A DNA stretch of 64,000 nucleotides from Pseudomonas putida (GTDB taxonomy: Bacteria; Pseudomonadota; Gammaproteobacteria; Pseudomonadales; Pseudomonadaceae): NCBI RefSeq assembly GCF_003228315.1, contig NZ_CP029693.1:558001-622000 (forward strand), given 5' to 3'. Positions 56,524-64,000 of the stretch are shown here, in pieces (position 1 is the stretch's first letter; every line of letters begins with the position of its first letter). The notes beneath the pieces were generated by a model. That model was given only the letters and a program-made list of their open reading frames with translations. It did no database searches and was not told the origin of the DNA. Made by a program: the position numbers and the translations under genes.

Positions 56524-57222
56524 ATGATTCCAGCGTGGATAGTTGAATACGCGTCGCTGCTGGTGCGAGGGCTGCAAACGACCATCGCCATCCTGCTGAT
56601 TTCCAGCGTGTTGGGGTTCGTCATGGCGATCCTCGTGGCACTGGCGCGGATTTCCAAAAACAAGCTGATCGCCAAGGTCAGCCTGCTCTTCACCAGCGTG
56701 ACGCGCGGTACGCCGCTGCTGATCCAGATCTACATCTTCTACTACGGCCTGGGCAGTCTCTTTGCGCAGTTTCCGTTGATACGCGGCAGTTTCCTCTGGC
56801 CTTACATGCGCGACGGCTACTGGTACATCGTCTTCGCCCTGGTGGTGTCGGTGGGGGCTTACGTCGGCGAAGTGATTCGCGGTGGCCTGCTGGCGGTGCC
56901 CAAGGGTGAAATGGAAGCCGCTTCGGCCTTCGGCATGACCCCACGCCAGTCGCTGTTGCGGGTGCGTTTGCCCCGGGCGCTGCGCCTGCTGTTGCCGACC
57001 CTGGCCGGGGAGACGGTGATGTTGCTCAAGTCCACGGCACTGGCTTCGACCATCGCGGTCATCGACCTGCTGGGCGCGGCCAACGTGGTGCGGGCGCAGA
57101 CCCTGCAAGTGTACGAGCCACTGCTGCTGGTGGCCGGGGTCTACGTGTGCCTGACCTTCCTGATCGAGGCGCTGTTTGCCTTTGCCGAACGCCGGGGCAC
57201 CCCGGTGCGCAGGTCCGCCTGA
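56524..57222 (+). CDS. Amino acid ABC permease, HisM family
   Basis: 232 aa. It has the conserved FTSVTRGTPLLIQIYIFYYGLG segment and EAA loop EMEAASAFGMTPRQSLLRVRLPRALRLLLPTLAGETVMLLKSTAL. The stop overlaps the start of the EamA transporter (TGATG), so transcription and translation continue into it. Confidence 0.9.
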   Translation: MIPAWIVEYASLLVRGLQTTIAILLISSVLGFVMAILVALARISKNKLIAKVSLLFTSVTRGTPLLIQIYIFYYGLGSLFAQFPLIRGSFLWPYMRDGYWYIVFALVVSVGAYVGEVIRGGLLAVPKGEMEAASAFGMTPRQSLLRVRLPRALRLLLPTLAGETVMLLKSTALASTIAVIDLLGAANVVRAQTLQVYEPLLLVAGVYVCLTFLIEALFAFAERRGTPVRRSA

Positions 57223-58226
57223 TGAACCAGCCACGGGTTGACCGCTCCCTGCAAGGCATTGGCCTGTGCGTGTTCGGCTACGCCTTTTTGTCCTTGCAGG
57301 ACGCGGGCATCAAGTGGCTGGTGGACGGCTATTCGGTGTTCACCATTCTGTTCTGGCGTGCCGTGGTGGTGGCGGGCGCCTGTTTGCTGGCCGGGCGCAC
57401 CGCGCTGGTCCAGCGGGCGTGGCGCTCCCCCAGCCGGCGCTTGCTGGTGGTGCGCGGCCTGCTGTCGATTGCCGCCTGGCTGCTGTATTACACGGCGGCC
57501 CGGGACCTGACCCTGGCGGAAATGACCACCCTCTATTTCTCGGCGCCGATCATGGTCACGGTGCTGGCGACGACGATTCTCAAGGAGCAGGTCAACCGCT
57601 GGCAGTGGTTCGCGTTGATTCTCGGCTTTATCGGCGTGGTGATTGCCTGTCGTCCCAACAACATGGCCGATCCGGTGCCGATTGTCCTGACGCTGCTGGC
57701 GGCGGTGTTCTGGGCCTTTACCTACATCCAGCTGCGCCAGGTGGATGACCAGACCTCGGTGCTGGAGCAGATGCTGATTACCAATGTGGTGTTCGTGATC
57801 TGCATGGCCGTGGCGTTGCCCTGGACCCACACCCCGACGCCGCTGCCGGCCTGGCTGGGCATGCTCGCCGCTGGCTTGATGGGGGGAGCGGGGCAGTTCT
57901 TGCTGTTCGCCAGTTTCCAGCGTGCCACGGCGACGGTGCTGGCGCCGTTCGAATACACCGGGCTGATCTGGGCGTTCCTGCTGTCGAGCGTGGTGTGGGG
58001 CACGCTGATGGATGTGTCGCTGATGATCGGTGCCGGGCTGATTGCGGTCAGTGGCACCCTGGCGATGATTTTCGGACGGCACGCCTCACAGGACGTCGTC
58101 GGTGTCGAATGCTCCGTTTCGCAGTCCCTTTATCCAGCAGCGACAGATGTGCAGCCCGTTGGCCGGGCTGAAGGTCTCGGCGTTGAGGCTCCACTCGATC
58201 CAGAGGCCGTCGAGCATCGCCGATAG
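57222..58226 (+). CDS. EamA/DMT-superfamily transporter with antisense-overlapping tail
   Basis: 334 aa. Ten membrane helices in two EamA repeats end at about residue 288 (AMIFGRHA). The frame then continues for about 46 residues of low-complexity, non-membrane sequence, all of it antisense to the 3' end of the convergent TetR gene (141-bp overlap). DMT carriers usually export metabolites or amino acids. The start overlaps the permease stop. The tail may be recent read-through after loss of a stop. Confidence 0.83.
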   Translation: MNQPRVDRSLQGIGLCVFGYAFLSLQDAGIKWLVDGYSVFTILFWRAVVVAGACLLAGRTALVQRAWRSPSRRLLVVRGLLSIAAWLLYYTAARDLTLAEMTTLYFSAPIMVTVLATTILKEQVNRWQWFALILGFIGVVIACRPNNMADPVPIVLTLLAAVFWAFTYIQLRQVDDQTSVLEQMLITNVVFVICMAVALPWTHTPTPLPAWLGMLAAGLMGGAGQFLLFASFQRATATVLAPFEYTGLIWAFLLSSVVWGTLMDVSLMIGAGLIAVSGTLAMIFGRHASQDVVGVECSVSQSLYPAATDVQPVGRAEGLGVEAPLDPEAVEHRR

Positions 58227-58745
58227 GCCGATGGCGGCCAGGCGCGTGTCGTGGATCTTGAAACCCTCGCTGGTGGCCAGGTCATCGAGCAACTGGCACA
58301 GCAGGTCGATGTAGGCGCCGTAGCTTTTTTCGTGGGACTGGCTGACGTGTTCGGAGTGGCGGATCAGGCTCCAGAACACCACCCAGGCTCCGAGCAATTG
58401 CGGGTCCATGACCCGGGGTGAAAAAGACCCGACAAGGAACGCATCCATCTTTTGCGCCGGGGTGCCGGCCTGCTCGATTTCATGGCGCAGAGCGGTGGTC
58501 AGCTCGATGGCGAGCTTCTGGTAGGTGTCGGCGATCAGCGCGTCGATGCTGCCGAAATGATGATTGAGCAGGCCTACCGACACACCGGCTTCGGTGGCGA
58601 TGCGGCGCACGGAAAGGCCGGCGTGACCGTCGCGCACCAGGCAGCGCAAGGCCGCGGCCACCAGTGATTCACGGCGTTCATCGGCTTCGGCGCGGCGGTT
58701 TTTCGGTGGGGTGGTGGTCACGGGGAATTCCTGATGATCGCTCAT
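58086..58745 (-). CDS. TetR/BetI-like transcriptional regulator of the locus
   Basis: 219 aa. The HTH is HAGLSVRRIATEAGVSVGLLNHHFGSIDAL and the C-terminal region (GSFSPRVMDPQLLGAWVVFWSLIRHSE, LDGLWIEWSLNAETFSP) is BetI-like. The ATG at 58745 is preferred to a TTG at 58775 that would lie inside its own operator. A perfect TTGAAC-N4-GTTCAA palindrome lies 15 bp upstream and a similar one precedes the fusion gene, so it probably represses both units. Confidence 0.85.
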   Translation of the reverse strand: MSDHQEFPVTTTPPKNRRAEADERRESLVAAALRCLVRDGHAGLSVRRIATEAGVSVGLLNHHFGSIDALIADTYQKLAIELTTALRHEIEQAGTPAQKMDAFLVGSFSPRVMDPQLLGAWVVFWSLIRHSEHVSQSHEKSYGAYIDLLCQLLDDLATSEGFKIHDTRLAAIGLSAMLDGLWIEWSLNAETFSPANGLHICRCWIKGLRNGAFDTDDVL

Positions 58746-58759
58746 GTTGGCGAGCTTAG

Positions 58760-58775
58760 TTGAACACCCGTTCAA
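58760..58775. promoter_or_regulatory. TetR-type operator between the TetR gene and the deacylase gene
   Basis: TTGAAC-ACCC-GTTCAA is a perfect palindrome in the 84-bp divergent gap, so it could control both the regulator (minus strand) and the AstE-like gene (plus strand). It matches 52749-52764. Confidence 0.7.
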
Positions 58776-58829
58776 TCACCAGTCTCGTTCACGACGACGC
58801 TTTTGACACACAGACAGGAGGGCAATGGC

Positions 58830-59846
58830 ATGGCGCAGGATGTCTCGTTCAACGTTCACAACAATAACGGCGATGCGGTTCAGGTCGGTGCCTGGCGTTA
58901 CACCGGCAGCGGCAACGGGCCGACCGTGCATCTGCAGGCGGGAGTGCATGCCGATGAAATCGCCGGGATGCTGGTGCTGCACCTGCTGATGCAACGCCTG
59001 CAGGTGGCCGAGCAGCAAGGGCGGATCAAGGGCAGTGTCACCGTGGTGCCCCAGGCCAATCCGCTGGGTATCGGTCAGTTTCGCCAGGGCCGGATTCTGG
59101 GCCGTCACCACGACGCCACCGGGCACAACTTCAACCGTGGCTTCGACCAGTCGGCCGCCAAGGCGCAACCTTCGACCGTCGTCGAACACTGGCAAAAGCA
59201 ATTGGTGCAACTGGCCGCGACCGCCGATGTGATGCTCGATTTGCATACCGATGACGAGGCACTGCCTTACCTCTACGTGCACCGCAGCTTCTGGCCCCGT
59301 GGCCGCGATCTGGCGGTGGCGATGAAGATGGACGTGGCGATCATCTGGGATGAGGGCGGGGACGGCTCCTTCGAGGAAACCATCATTGCCCCGTGGCTGC
59401 GTGAAGGCAGCGCCGACCGACACATGGCCGCGACCCTGGAGTTGCGCGGGCAGGGCGACGTCAATGATCGTTTCGCCGAGCAGGATGCCGAAGGCCTCTA
59501 TGCGTGGCTGTGCGGCTACGGGGTGATTGATGATTCGCCGGCGCCCGCGGACTGGCCTGTGGAGGCGGTTGAAATGGGTCACATGGAAACCATCCTGGCG
59601 CCGCAGCCCGGAGTGCTGATCTTCGAGAGGGAATTGGGCGATCTTGTAGAAGAAGGCCAGCGCTTCGCACGAATCCTGCGCCGCCCCGGCGATCCGTCTT
59701 CGGAAGTGGTGCTCCATGCCGAACAGACCGGGCGCCTGGTCACGCGCTACCGGGATCGCCTGATCGGCCAGGGCATGGGCGTGGCGAAGTTTACCGGTAC
59801 CCGGCAGTCGCGAAACTGGAGTGGTGGGTTGCTGGACCCGAACTAG
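58830..59846 (+). CDS. Succinylglutamate desuccinylase/aspartoacylase family protein
   Basis: 338 aa. The zinc site pattern is visible in VHLQAGVHADEIAG (H and E ligands) and MLDLHTDDEALPY (third ligand), with the FNRGF segment between. The C-terminal third is a barrel-sandwich domain. These zinc hydrolases remove acyl groups from N-acyl amino acids. AGGAGG lies 8 bases before the ATG. Beside an amino-acid importer and aminotransferase it may release the amino acid from an acylated or conjugated form. Confidence 0.83.
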   Translation: MAQDVSFNVHNNNGDAVQVGAWRYTGSGNGPTVHLQAGVHADEIAGMLVLHLLMQRLQVAEQQGRIKGSVTVVPQANPLGIGQFRQGRILGRHHDATGHNFNRGFDQSAAKAQPSTVVEHWQKQLVQLAATADVMLDLHTDDEALPYLYVHRSFWPRGRDLAVAMKMDVAIIWDEGGDGSFEETIIAPWLREGSADRHMAATLELRGQGDVNDRFAEQDAEGLYAWLCGYGVIDDSPAPADWPVEAVEMGHMETILAPQPGVLIFERELGDLVEEGQRFARILRRPGDPSSEVVLHAEQTGRLVTRYRDRLIGQGMGVAKFTGTRQSRNWSGGLLDPN

Positions 59847-59951
59847 GGCAGGGCGCTAAAGAAATCACTTAGGCGCAGGGTGATCGCTCGAATACCGCCG
59901 CGCAACCCGTTGCCATAGGCTGCCGGCTATCTAAATTGGCCGGAGTACGCC

Positions 59952-60575
59952 ATGCGGTTATTCGAGTTGATCACCTTCACGGTAAAGGTTCGTACTGTCG
60001 CGCAAGCGCTGGCGCGGATTGAAACGGCACTGGCCGAGCCCGAGGTTGGCGGCACCCTGATGGGTTGCTGGGCCTCGGAAATCGGCCAGTTGAACCAGAT
60101 TGCCCTGTTGCGCGGCTTTGCCGACGAAGGCGCGCGGCAAGCGGAGCGGGAGCGCTTTTTGCTCGATGGCCGTGCTTTTGGTATCAACGAATTCATCACC
60201 GATCTGCGGATCGAAAACTACAGCCTGTTTCCGTTCCTCAAGCCTCTGAGTCCCGGTAAGCACGGGCCCTGTTACGAACTGCGGGTCTACGACCTGATCA
60301 GCGCCGGCCTGCAACCGACCCTCGATGGCTGGGCCAAGGCGATCGAGGCGCGCACCGCCGAACAGTATTCACCGGTGTACGCCGCGTTTTATGCCACCGA
60401 CGGCGCCTTGCCGCGTTACCTGCACATCTGGCCCTGGGCCAACCTGGAGCAGCGCCTGCAAGTACGCACCCAGGCGGTGGCGGATGGCGTGTGGCCTCCG
60501 GAAAATTCCGGCCCGCAGCTGCGCGACATGCGTTCGTCGATCTACCTGCCTGCGGCGTTTTCGCCATTGGCGTAA
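59952..60575 (+). CDS. NIPSNAP-family protein
   Basis: 207 aa. It is built of two dimeric alpha-beta barrel units; the second begins YELRVYDLISAGLQPTLDGWAKAIEAR, the usual NIPSNAP pattern, and ends with a LYLHIWPWANLEQR-like strand. It has no signal peptide. The first unit carries MRLFELITFTVKVRTV. CGGAG precedes the ATG. NIPSNAP proteins are often in catabolic loci, but the function is unknown. Confidence 0.75.
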   Translation: MRLFELITFTVKVRTVAQALARIETALAEPEVGGTLMGCWASEIGQLNQIALLRGFADEGARQAERERFLLDGRAFGINEFITDLRIENYSLFPFLKPLSPGKHGPCYELRVYDLISAGLQPTLDGWAKAIEARTAEQYSPVYAAFYATDGALPRYLHIWPWANLEQRLQVRTQAVADGVWPPENSGPQLRDMRSSIYLPAAFSPLA

Positions 60576-60592
60576 CTCATCTTCCGTGTGTT

Positions 60593-60623
60593 GATCGTTC
60601 CCACGCTCTGCGTGGGAACGATC
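60593..60623. repeat. GATCGTTCCCACG hairpin repeat (non-REP family), also a possible terminator
   Basis: A perfect 13-bp stem (GATCGTTCCCACG with its complement) encloses CTCTG. This is a known type of short Pseudomonas repeat, distinct from the REP units here, and it occurs once in this window. It lies at the convergent end of the NIPSNAP and LysR genes, where it could act as a terminator in both directions. Confidence 0.7.
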
Positions 60624-60631
60624 AAAAGCCC

Positions 60632-60676
60632 GCGTCATCGTTGACGACCATCGCGAGCATGCTCGCTCCTACAGGG
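60632..60676. repeat. Half REPIN
   Basis: One REP unit (60648-60676) with half of the conserved core (CGTCATCGTTGACGACC). The other half is missing and the GATCGTTCCCACG hairpin lies in its place. It contains the TAG stop of the LysR gene. Confidence 0.75.
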
Positions 60677-61613
60677 GGGCGAGTGTGCTGGCGATGGTTT
60701 GTGGTGGGGCAACAAAAGGCGCCGGCTCCGGGCCGGTGAGAATCACCCGGAAAGTCTCCACCAGCGGCCGCAGGGTGACCCGGTGCCAGGCCACCCACAG
60801 CGGCATGGTGAAGGTCAGCCAGGGCAGTTCGCGGAACACCACTCCTGGATGGGCTGCCTGATTCAGGCTTTTCTGGGTCATGGCCACACCCAGTCCGGCC
60901 GCCACCAGCCCCAGGGCGGTGTAGGGTTCGGCAGCCTCCAGGCGGATCTGCGGGGTGAACCCTGCGCGGATGCACGCCGCGACGAAATCGGCGTGGTGAT
61001 TCTCGCCCTGACTGTACTTCACACCGATCCAGTCCAGATCCTGCACGTGCGTCGGCAACAGGCGCTCGGTGCCCGCCAGCGGGTGATTGGCCGGCAATGC
61101 CAGCAGCATCGGGTCTTCCAGCAGCTGGAAATGCGTCAGCTCCGGGTCATCGTTACCCGGTGGCTCGCTGACCAGTGCCACATCCAGGCTGCGCTGGCGC
61201 AAGCCTTCGAGCTGATCCGCCGAGCTCAAGTGGTGCAGGGCAATGTGTACGCCGGGACGTATCTCGCGCACTTCCCGCAGGGCCGCCGGCAGCACATTGG
61301 CGTGCATGGCGTTTTCGATATAGCCGATACACAGCCCGCCTTCCTCACCGCGACCCAGGCGCTTGCCCAGCGACTCCAGGCGATTGGCGTGGGTGAGCAG
61401 GGCGCGGGCTTCGGTGAGGAAGGTCCGTCCGTCGGTGGTCAGGCGGATACGCTGCTGGCTGCGCTCGAACAGCACCAGGCCGAGGCGCTCTTCAAGCTGG
61501 GCGATCTGCCGACTCAAGGGTGACTGGGAAATGTGCAACCGTTCGGCGGCGCGGCCCACATGTTCCTCTTCGGCGGTGACGATGAAATAGCGCAGCTGGC
61601 GTAGATCGATCAT
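60669..61613 (-). CDS. LysR-family transcriptional regulator
   Basis: 314 aa. HTH: LRQLRYFIVTAEEEHVGRAAERLHISQSPLSRQIAQLEERLG, typical of the CatR/BenM/TfdR group. A full effector domain follows. It is divergent from the aldo/keto reductase gene across a 121-bp gap and probably regulates it. It ends at Leu-TAG inside a REP unit, so the last residues are REP-encoded. Confidence 0.85.
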   Translation of the reverse strand: MIDLRQLRYFIVTAEEEHVGRAAERLHISQSPLSRQIAQLEERLGLVLFERSQQRIRLTTDGRTFLTEARALLTHANRLESLGKRLGRGEEGGLCIGYIENAMHANVLPAALREVREIRPGVHIALHHLSSADQLEGLRQRSLDVALVSEPPGNDDPELTHFQLLEDPMLLALPANHPLAGTERLLPTHVQDLDWIGVKYSQGENHHADFVAACIRAGFTPQIRLEAAEPYTALGLVAAGLGVAMTQKSLNQAAHPGVVFRELPWLTFTMPLWVAWHRVTLRPLVETFRVILTGPEPAPFVAPPQTIASTLAPL

Positions 61614-61734
61614 GGTGATGCTCGCGAGGTCTCAAGTGTGGCTTATTGTGTCTTGGACGGTCTGTGTTGCGCAATCTAGGATCTGCTCAACGGTCGCCAC
61701 CGGCGATCACTCGACAGATCCAGAGGATTGAAAA

Positions 61735-62739
61735 ATGAGCTTGAAAGACAAATTGCCAGGCGTGTTGGGTTTCGGTACCGCTCCACTGGGCAACATGTTC
61801 CGCGACATTCCTGAAACCGAGGCGCTGGCCACCGTTGATGCGGCCTGGGACGCCGGGGTGCGTTACTTCGACACTGCACCGTTCTACGGTGCCGGTCTTT
61901 CGGAGATCCGCCTGGGCAACGCGCTGCAAAAATACAAGCGCGACGACTACGTGCTGAGCACCAAGGTCGGTCGGGTGATCCTCGACGAGCTGGACAACAG
62001 CGCCCGTGACCTGGGTGAAAAAAGCGGTGTGTTCGAACACGGGTTGCGTAACAAGATCGTCAACGACTACAGCGCTGACGCGACTGAGCGCTCCATCGAA
62101 GACAGCCTCAAGCGCCTGAAGACCGATCGACTGGACATCGTCTGGATCCACGACATCGCCCAGGACTTCTATGGCGACCAGTGGCTGCAATACTTCGAAC
62201 AGGCCCGCACCGGTGCCTTCAAGGTCCTGGACCGTCTGCGCGACGAGGGCGTGATCAAGGCCTGGGGCCTGGGCGTCAACCGCGTCGAGCCGATCGAGCT
62301 GACCCTGGATCTGGAAGAAGCCCGTCCTGATGGCATGCTGCTCGCCGGTCGCTACACCTTGCTCGACCACGAACGTGCGCTGCAACGCGTGATGGCCCAG
62401 GCCAAGTCGCAGAACGTCGAGATCGTGGTGGGCGGCCCGTACAGCTCAGGGATCCTGGCCGGTGGCGCGCACTTCGAATACCAGAAGGCCAGCCCGCAGA
62501 TCATCCAGAAGGTCGAGCACATCAAGCGCATTGCAAAGGCCCATGGCGTCGATATCAAGGCCGCCGCGCTGCAATTCTCCCTGGCCAACCCGGCGGTGGC
62601 CGCGGTGATTCCAGGCGCCAGCCGTCCGGAGCGAATCGCCGAAGACGTGGCCGCGCTCAAGGCGGTGATCCCGGCGGCATTCTGGGCTGAACTGCGCAGC
62701 GCCGGGCTGATCGCGGCCAACGCGCCGGTCCCGGCATAA
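61735..62739 (+). CDS. Aldo/keto reductase (L-fucose dehydrogenase/pyridoxal 4-dehydrogenase-like)
   Basis: 334 aa. The motifs GFGTAPLGN and YFDTAPFYGAGLSEIRLG (catalytic Asp/Tyr), a Lys in STKVGR and a His in WIHDIAQD give the AKR tetrad. The length and RYTLLDH segment are like D-threo-aldose 1-dehydrogenase and pyridoxal 4-dehydrogenase. It is divergent from a LysR gene. The next gene on the other strand is an aldehyde dehydrogenase pseudogene. Confidence 0.82.
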   Translation: MSLKDKLPGVLGFGTAPLGNMFRDIPETEALATVDAAWDAGVRYFDTAPFYGAGLSEIRLGNALQKYKRDDYVLSTKVGRVILDELDNSARDLGEKSGVFEHGLRNKIVNDYSADATERSIEDSLKRLKTDRLDIVWIHDIAQDFYGDQWLQYFEQARTGAFKVLDRLRDEGVIKAWGLGVNRVEPIELTLDLEEARPDGMLLAGRYTLLDHERALQRVMAQAKSQNVEIVVGGPYSSGILAGGAHFEYQKASPQIIQKVEHIKRIAKAHGVDIKAAALQFSLANPAVAAVIPGASRPERIAEDVAALKAVIPAAFWAELRSAGLIAANAPVPA

Positions 62740-62748
62740 CGACGCGTC

Positions 62749-62843
62749 CCCTGTAGGAGCGAGCCTGCTCGCGATGGCGGCCGGACAGTCGACAATGATG
62801 TTGACTGCCAAGACCTCATCGCGAGCAGGCTCGCTCCTACAGG
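62749..62843. repeat. REPIN between convergent genes
   Basis: An inverted pair (62749-62779 and 62817-62843) with a shorter, different spacer. The right end supplies the TAG stop of the aldehyde dehydrogenase frame. Confidence 0.9.
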
Positions 62844-64000
62844 GGCATTACGACAGTCTTGGCCTCCAGAAACGACTCCAGCCCGGCCACCCCGAACTCC
62901 CGGCCAATCCGCGATTGCTTAACCCCGCCAAACGGCGCCAATAACTCCGGGTTGATCCGATTGATCATCACGGTGCCTGCTTCCAGCCGCGAAGCGATGT
63001 GGCTGGCACGTTGCAGATTGCTCGAGAACACATAGGCGTACAGCCCATACTCCGTGCCATTGGCGATCTCGATGGCCTGTTCTTCGCTGTCATAGGTCAT
63101 GATCGACAGCACCGGCCCGAAAATCTCTTCTCGGGCAATGTCCATGTCCTCGCTGACATCGGCGAAAACCGTGGGCCTTGCGAAATACCCCTGTTCCAGC
63201 CCGGCCGGGCGGCCCTCACCACCGACAATCAACCTGGCGCCCTGGGCCATACCGCGCTGAATGTAATGCTGAACGCGTTGGTATTGGGCGAGGCTGGCCA
63301 GCGGTCCGATGGTGGTCTGCGGATCATTGGGATCACCGACGCGCAAGGTGGCGGCAAACTCTTGCACGGCGCCGATGACCTCATCCAGGCGCATTCGCGG
63401 CACCAGCAGCCGTGTGCCGGCAATGCACGCCTGGCCGTTGTTCATGAAGGCGGCATTCATCGCCAGTGCAATGGCGGTGGACAGGTCCGCATCATCCAGC
63501 ACGATCGACGCCGACTTGCCGCTCAGGGCCAGGCTCACGCGTTTCATGCTTTGCACGCCGGCGCGGGCGATCAGCTTGCCGGTGGCCGTAGAGCCGGTGA
63601 AGGAAATCCTGGCGATGTCGGGATGGGTGCTCAATTCATCTCCGACATCCTGGCCCCGTCCCAACAGCATGTTGAAGATGCCGTCCGGCAAGCCCGCGCT
63701 ATGCAGCGCCTGGGCGATGACCCGGGACTGCAAGGGGCTCAGCTCACTGGGTTTGATCACCGAGGTACAACCGGCGGCGATGGCCGAGGCCAGCTTGCTG
63801 CAAATCGTCCCGGCCACGCTGTTCCAGGGCGCGATCAATGCCGCGACACCCACCGGCTACATCACGACCTGCGCCGTACCGACTGTGCGAATCAGCGGGT
63901 AGTCCTCCAGTGTTTGCACCGCATTGGCAAAACACTGGGAGGCATACTGGCTGACCCATTGGGTACGGGCGAACACGCCGCCGTACTCCTCGATGGCCGA
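62837..64000 (-). pseudogene. Aldehyde dehydrogenase interrupted by an in-frame TAG (5' end outside the window)
   Basis: The frame is ALDH-like on both sides of a TAG at 63857-63859. Upstream it reads ...NAVQTLEDYPLIRTVGTAQVVM, then stop, then PVGVAALIAPWNSVAGT. The TAG sits where relatives have Glu, Lys or another sense residue before PVGV. The downstream part keeps FTGSTATGKLIA and the catalytic Cys in NNGQACIAGTRL. The usual ELGGKS general-base Glu is replaced (LALSGKS). A GTG at 63853 could restart translation but would lack the N-terminal domain. It may be a recent pseudogene or a sequencing error. Confidence 0.75.

Noticed and set aside
60593..60623. Attachment site or integron-like recombination site
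   Set aside because: The sequence is a short perfect hairpin of a known Pseudomonas repeat type, with no integrase or gene-cassette structure nearby.

Overview
This 64 kb window is chromosomal DNA from a Pseudomonas, most likely the P. fluorescens group. The evidence is the high GC content, the many Pseudomonas-type REP palindromes (GTAGGAGCGAGC...GCTCGC and variants) between genes, and a cluster whose gene order matches the P. aeruginosa arginine transaminase (aru) locus as I remember it. No rRNA, tRNA, insertion sequence, phage gene or CRISPR array was seen. All calls come from reading the sequence; no database search was run.

Layout. 1-1632: envelope genes, an ArnT-type lipid A glycosyltransferase (truncated by the window) behind an Ais-like phosphatase. 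1944-5410: pqiA1-pqiA2-pqiB-pqiC lipid transport operon. 5619-11211: polyamine catabolism (PuuB-like oxidase, putrescine-type binding protein, gamma-glutamylpolyamine synthetase, AraC and XRE-cupin regulators). 11389-16463: an old-yellow-enzyme-type dehydrogenase, an orphan binding protein, a class II aldolase and a TetR regulator. 16578-31065: the aru cluster, with response regulator, periplasmic sensor protein, hybrid kinase, permease, enoyl-CoA hydratase, acyl-CoA dehydrogenase, ADP-forming acyl-CoA synthetase, AruI, AruH and an aldehyde dehydrogenase. It would take arginine through 2-ketoarginine and 4-guanidinobutyraldehyde to 4-guanidinobutyrate and perhaps to CoA esters.

31163-37080 is a peptide/opine-type ABC importer with a Tat-type binding protein and a quinone reductase as its last gene. 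37473-41130 encodes an outer-membrane SphA-like protein, a Tat-exported 3-ketosteroid-dehydrogenase-like flavoprotein, a cytochrome c and a SnoaL/KSI-fold protein. 41337-48260 is a LysR regulator and a hydroquinone ring-cleavage operon (hapCDEFG-like plus YciI and Rieske proteins). The promoter regions of the SphA and hapC operons share a 47-bp element with the same internal spacing, so I infer that the periplasmic flavoprotein/cytochrome module feeds the hydroquinone pathway. This is the best candidate here for an undescribed system.

48305-52513: a small glycine-zipper protein and an EmrA/NodT-type efflux operon. 52842-59846: an amino-acid uptake and catabolism locus whose first gene is an in-frame fusion of an AruH-like aminotransferase to an ABC ATPase, followed by binding protein, two permeases, an EamA exporter, a TetR regulator and an AstE/aspartoacylase-like deacylase. 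Matching TTGAAC-N4-GTTCA palindromes lie before the fusion gene and the TetR gene. 59952-64000: a NIPSNAP protein, a LysR regulator, an aldo/keto reductase and an aldehyde dehydrogenase interrupted by an in-frame TAG.
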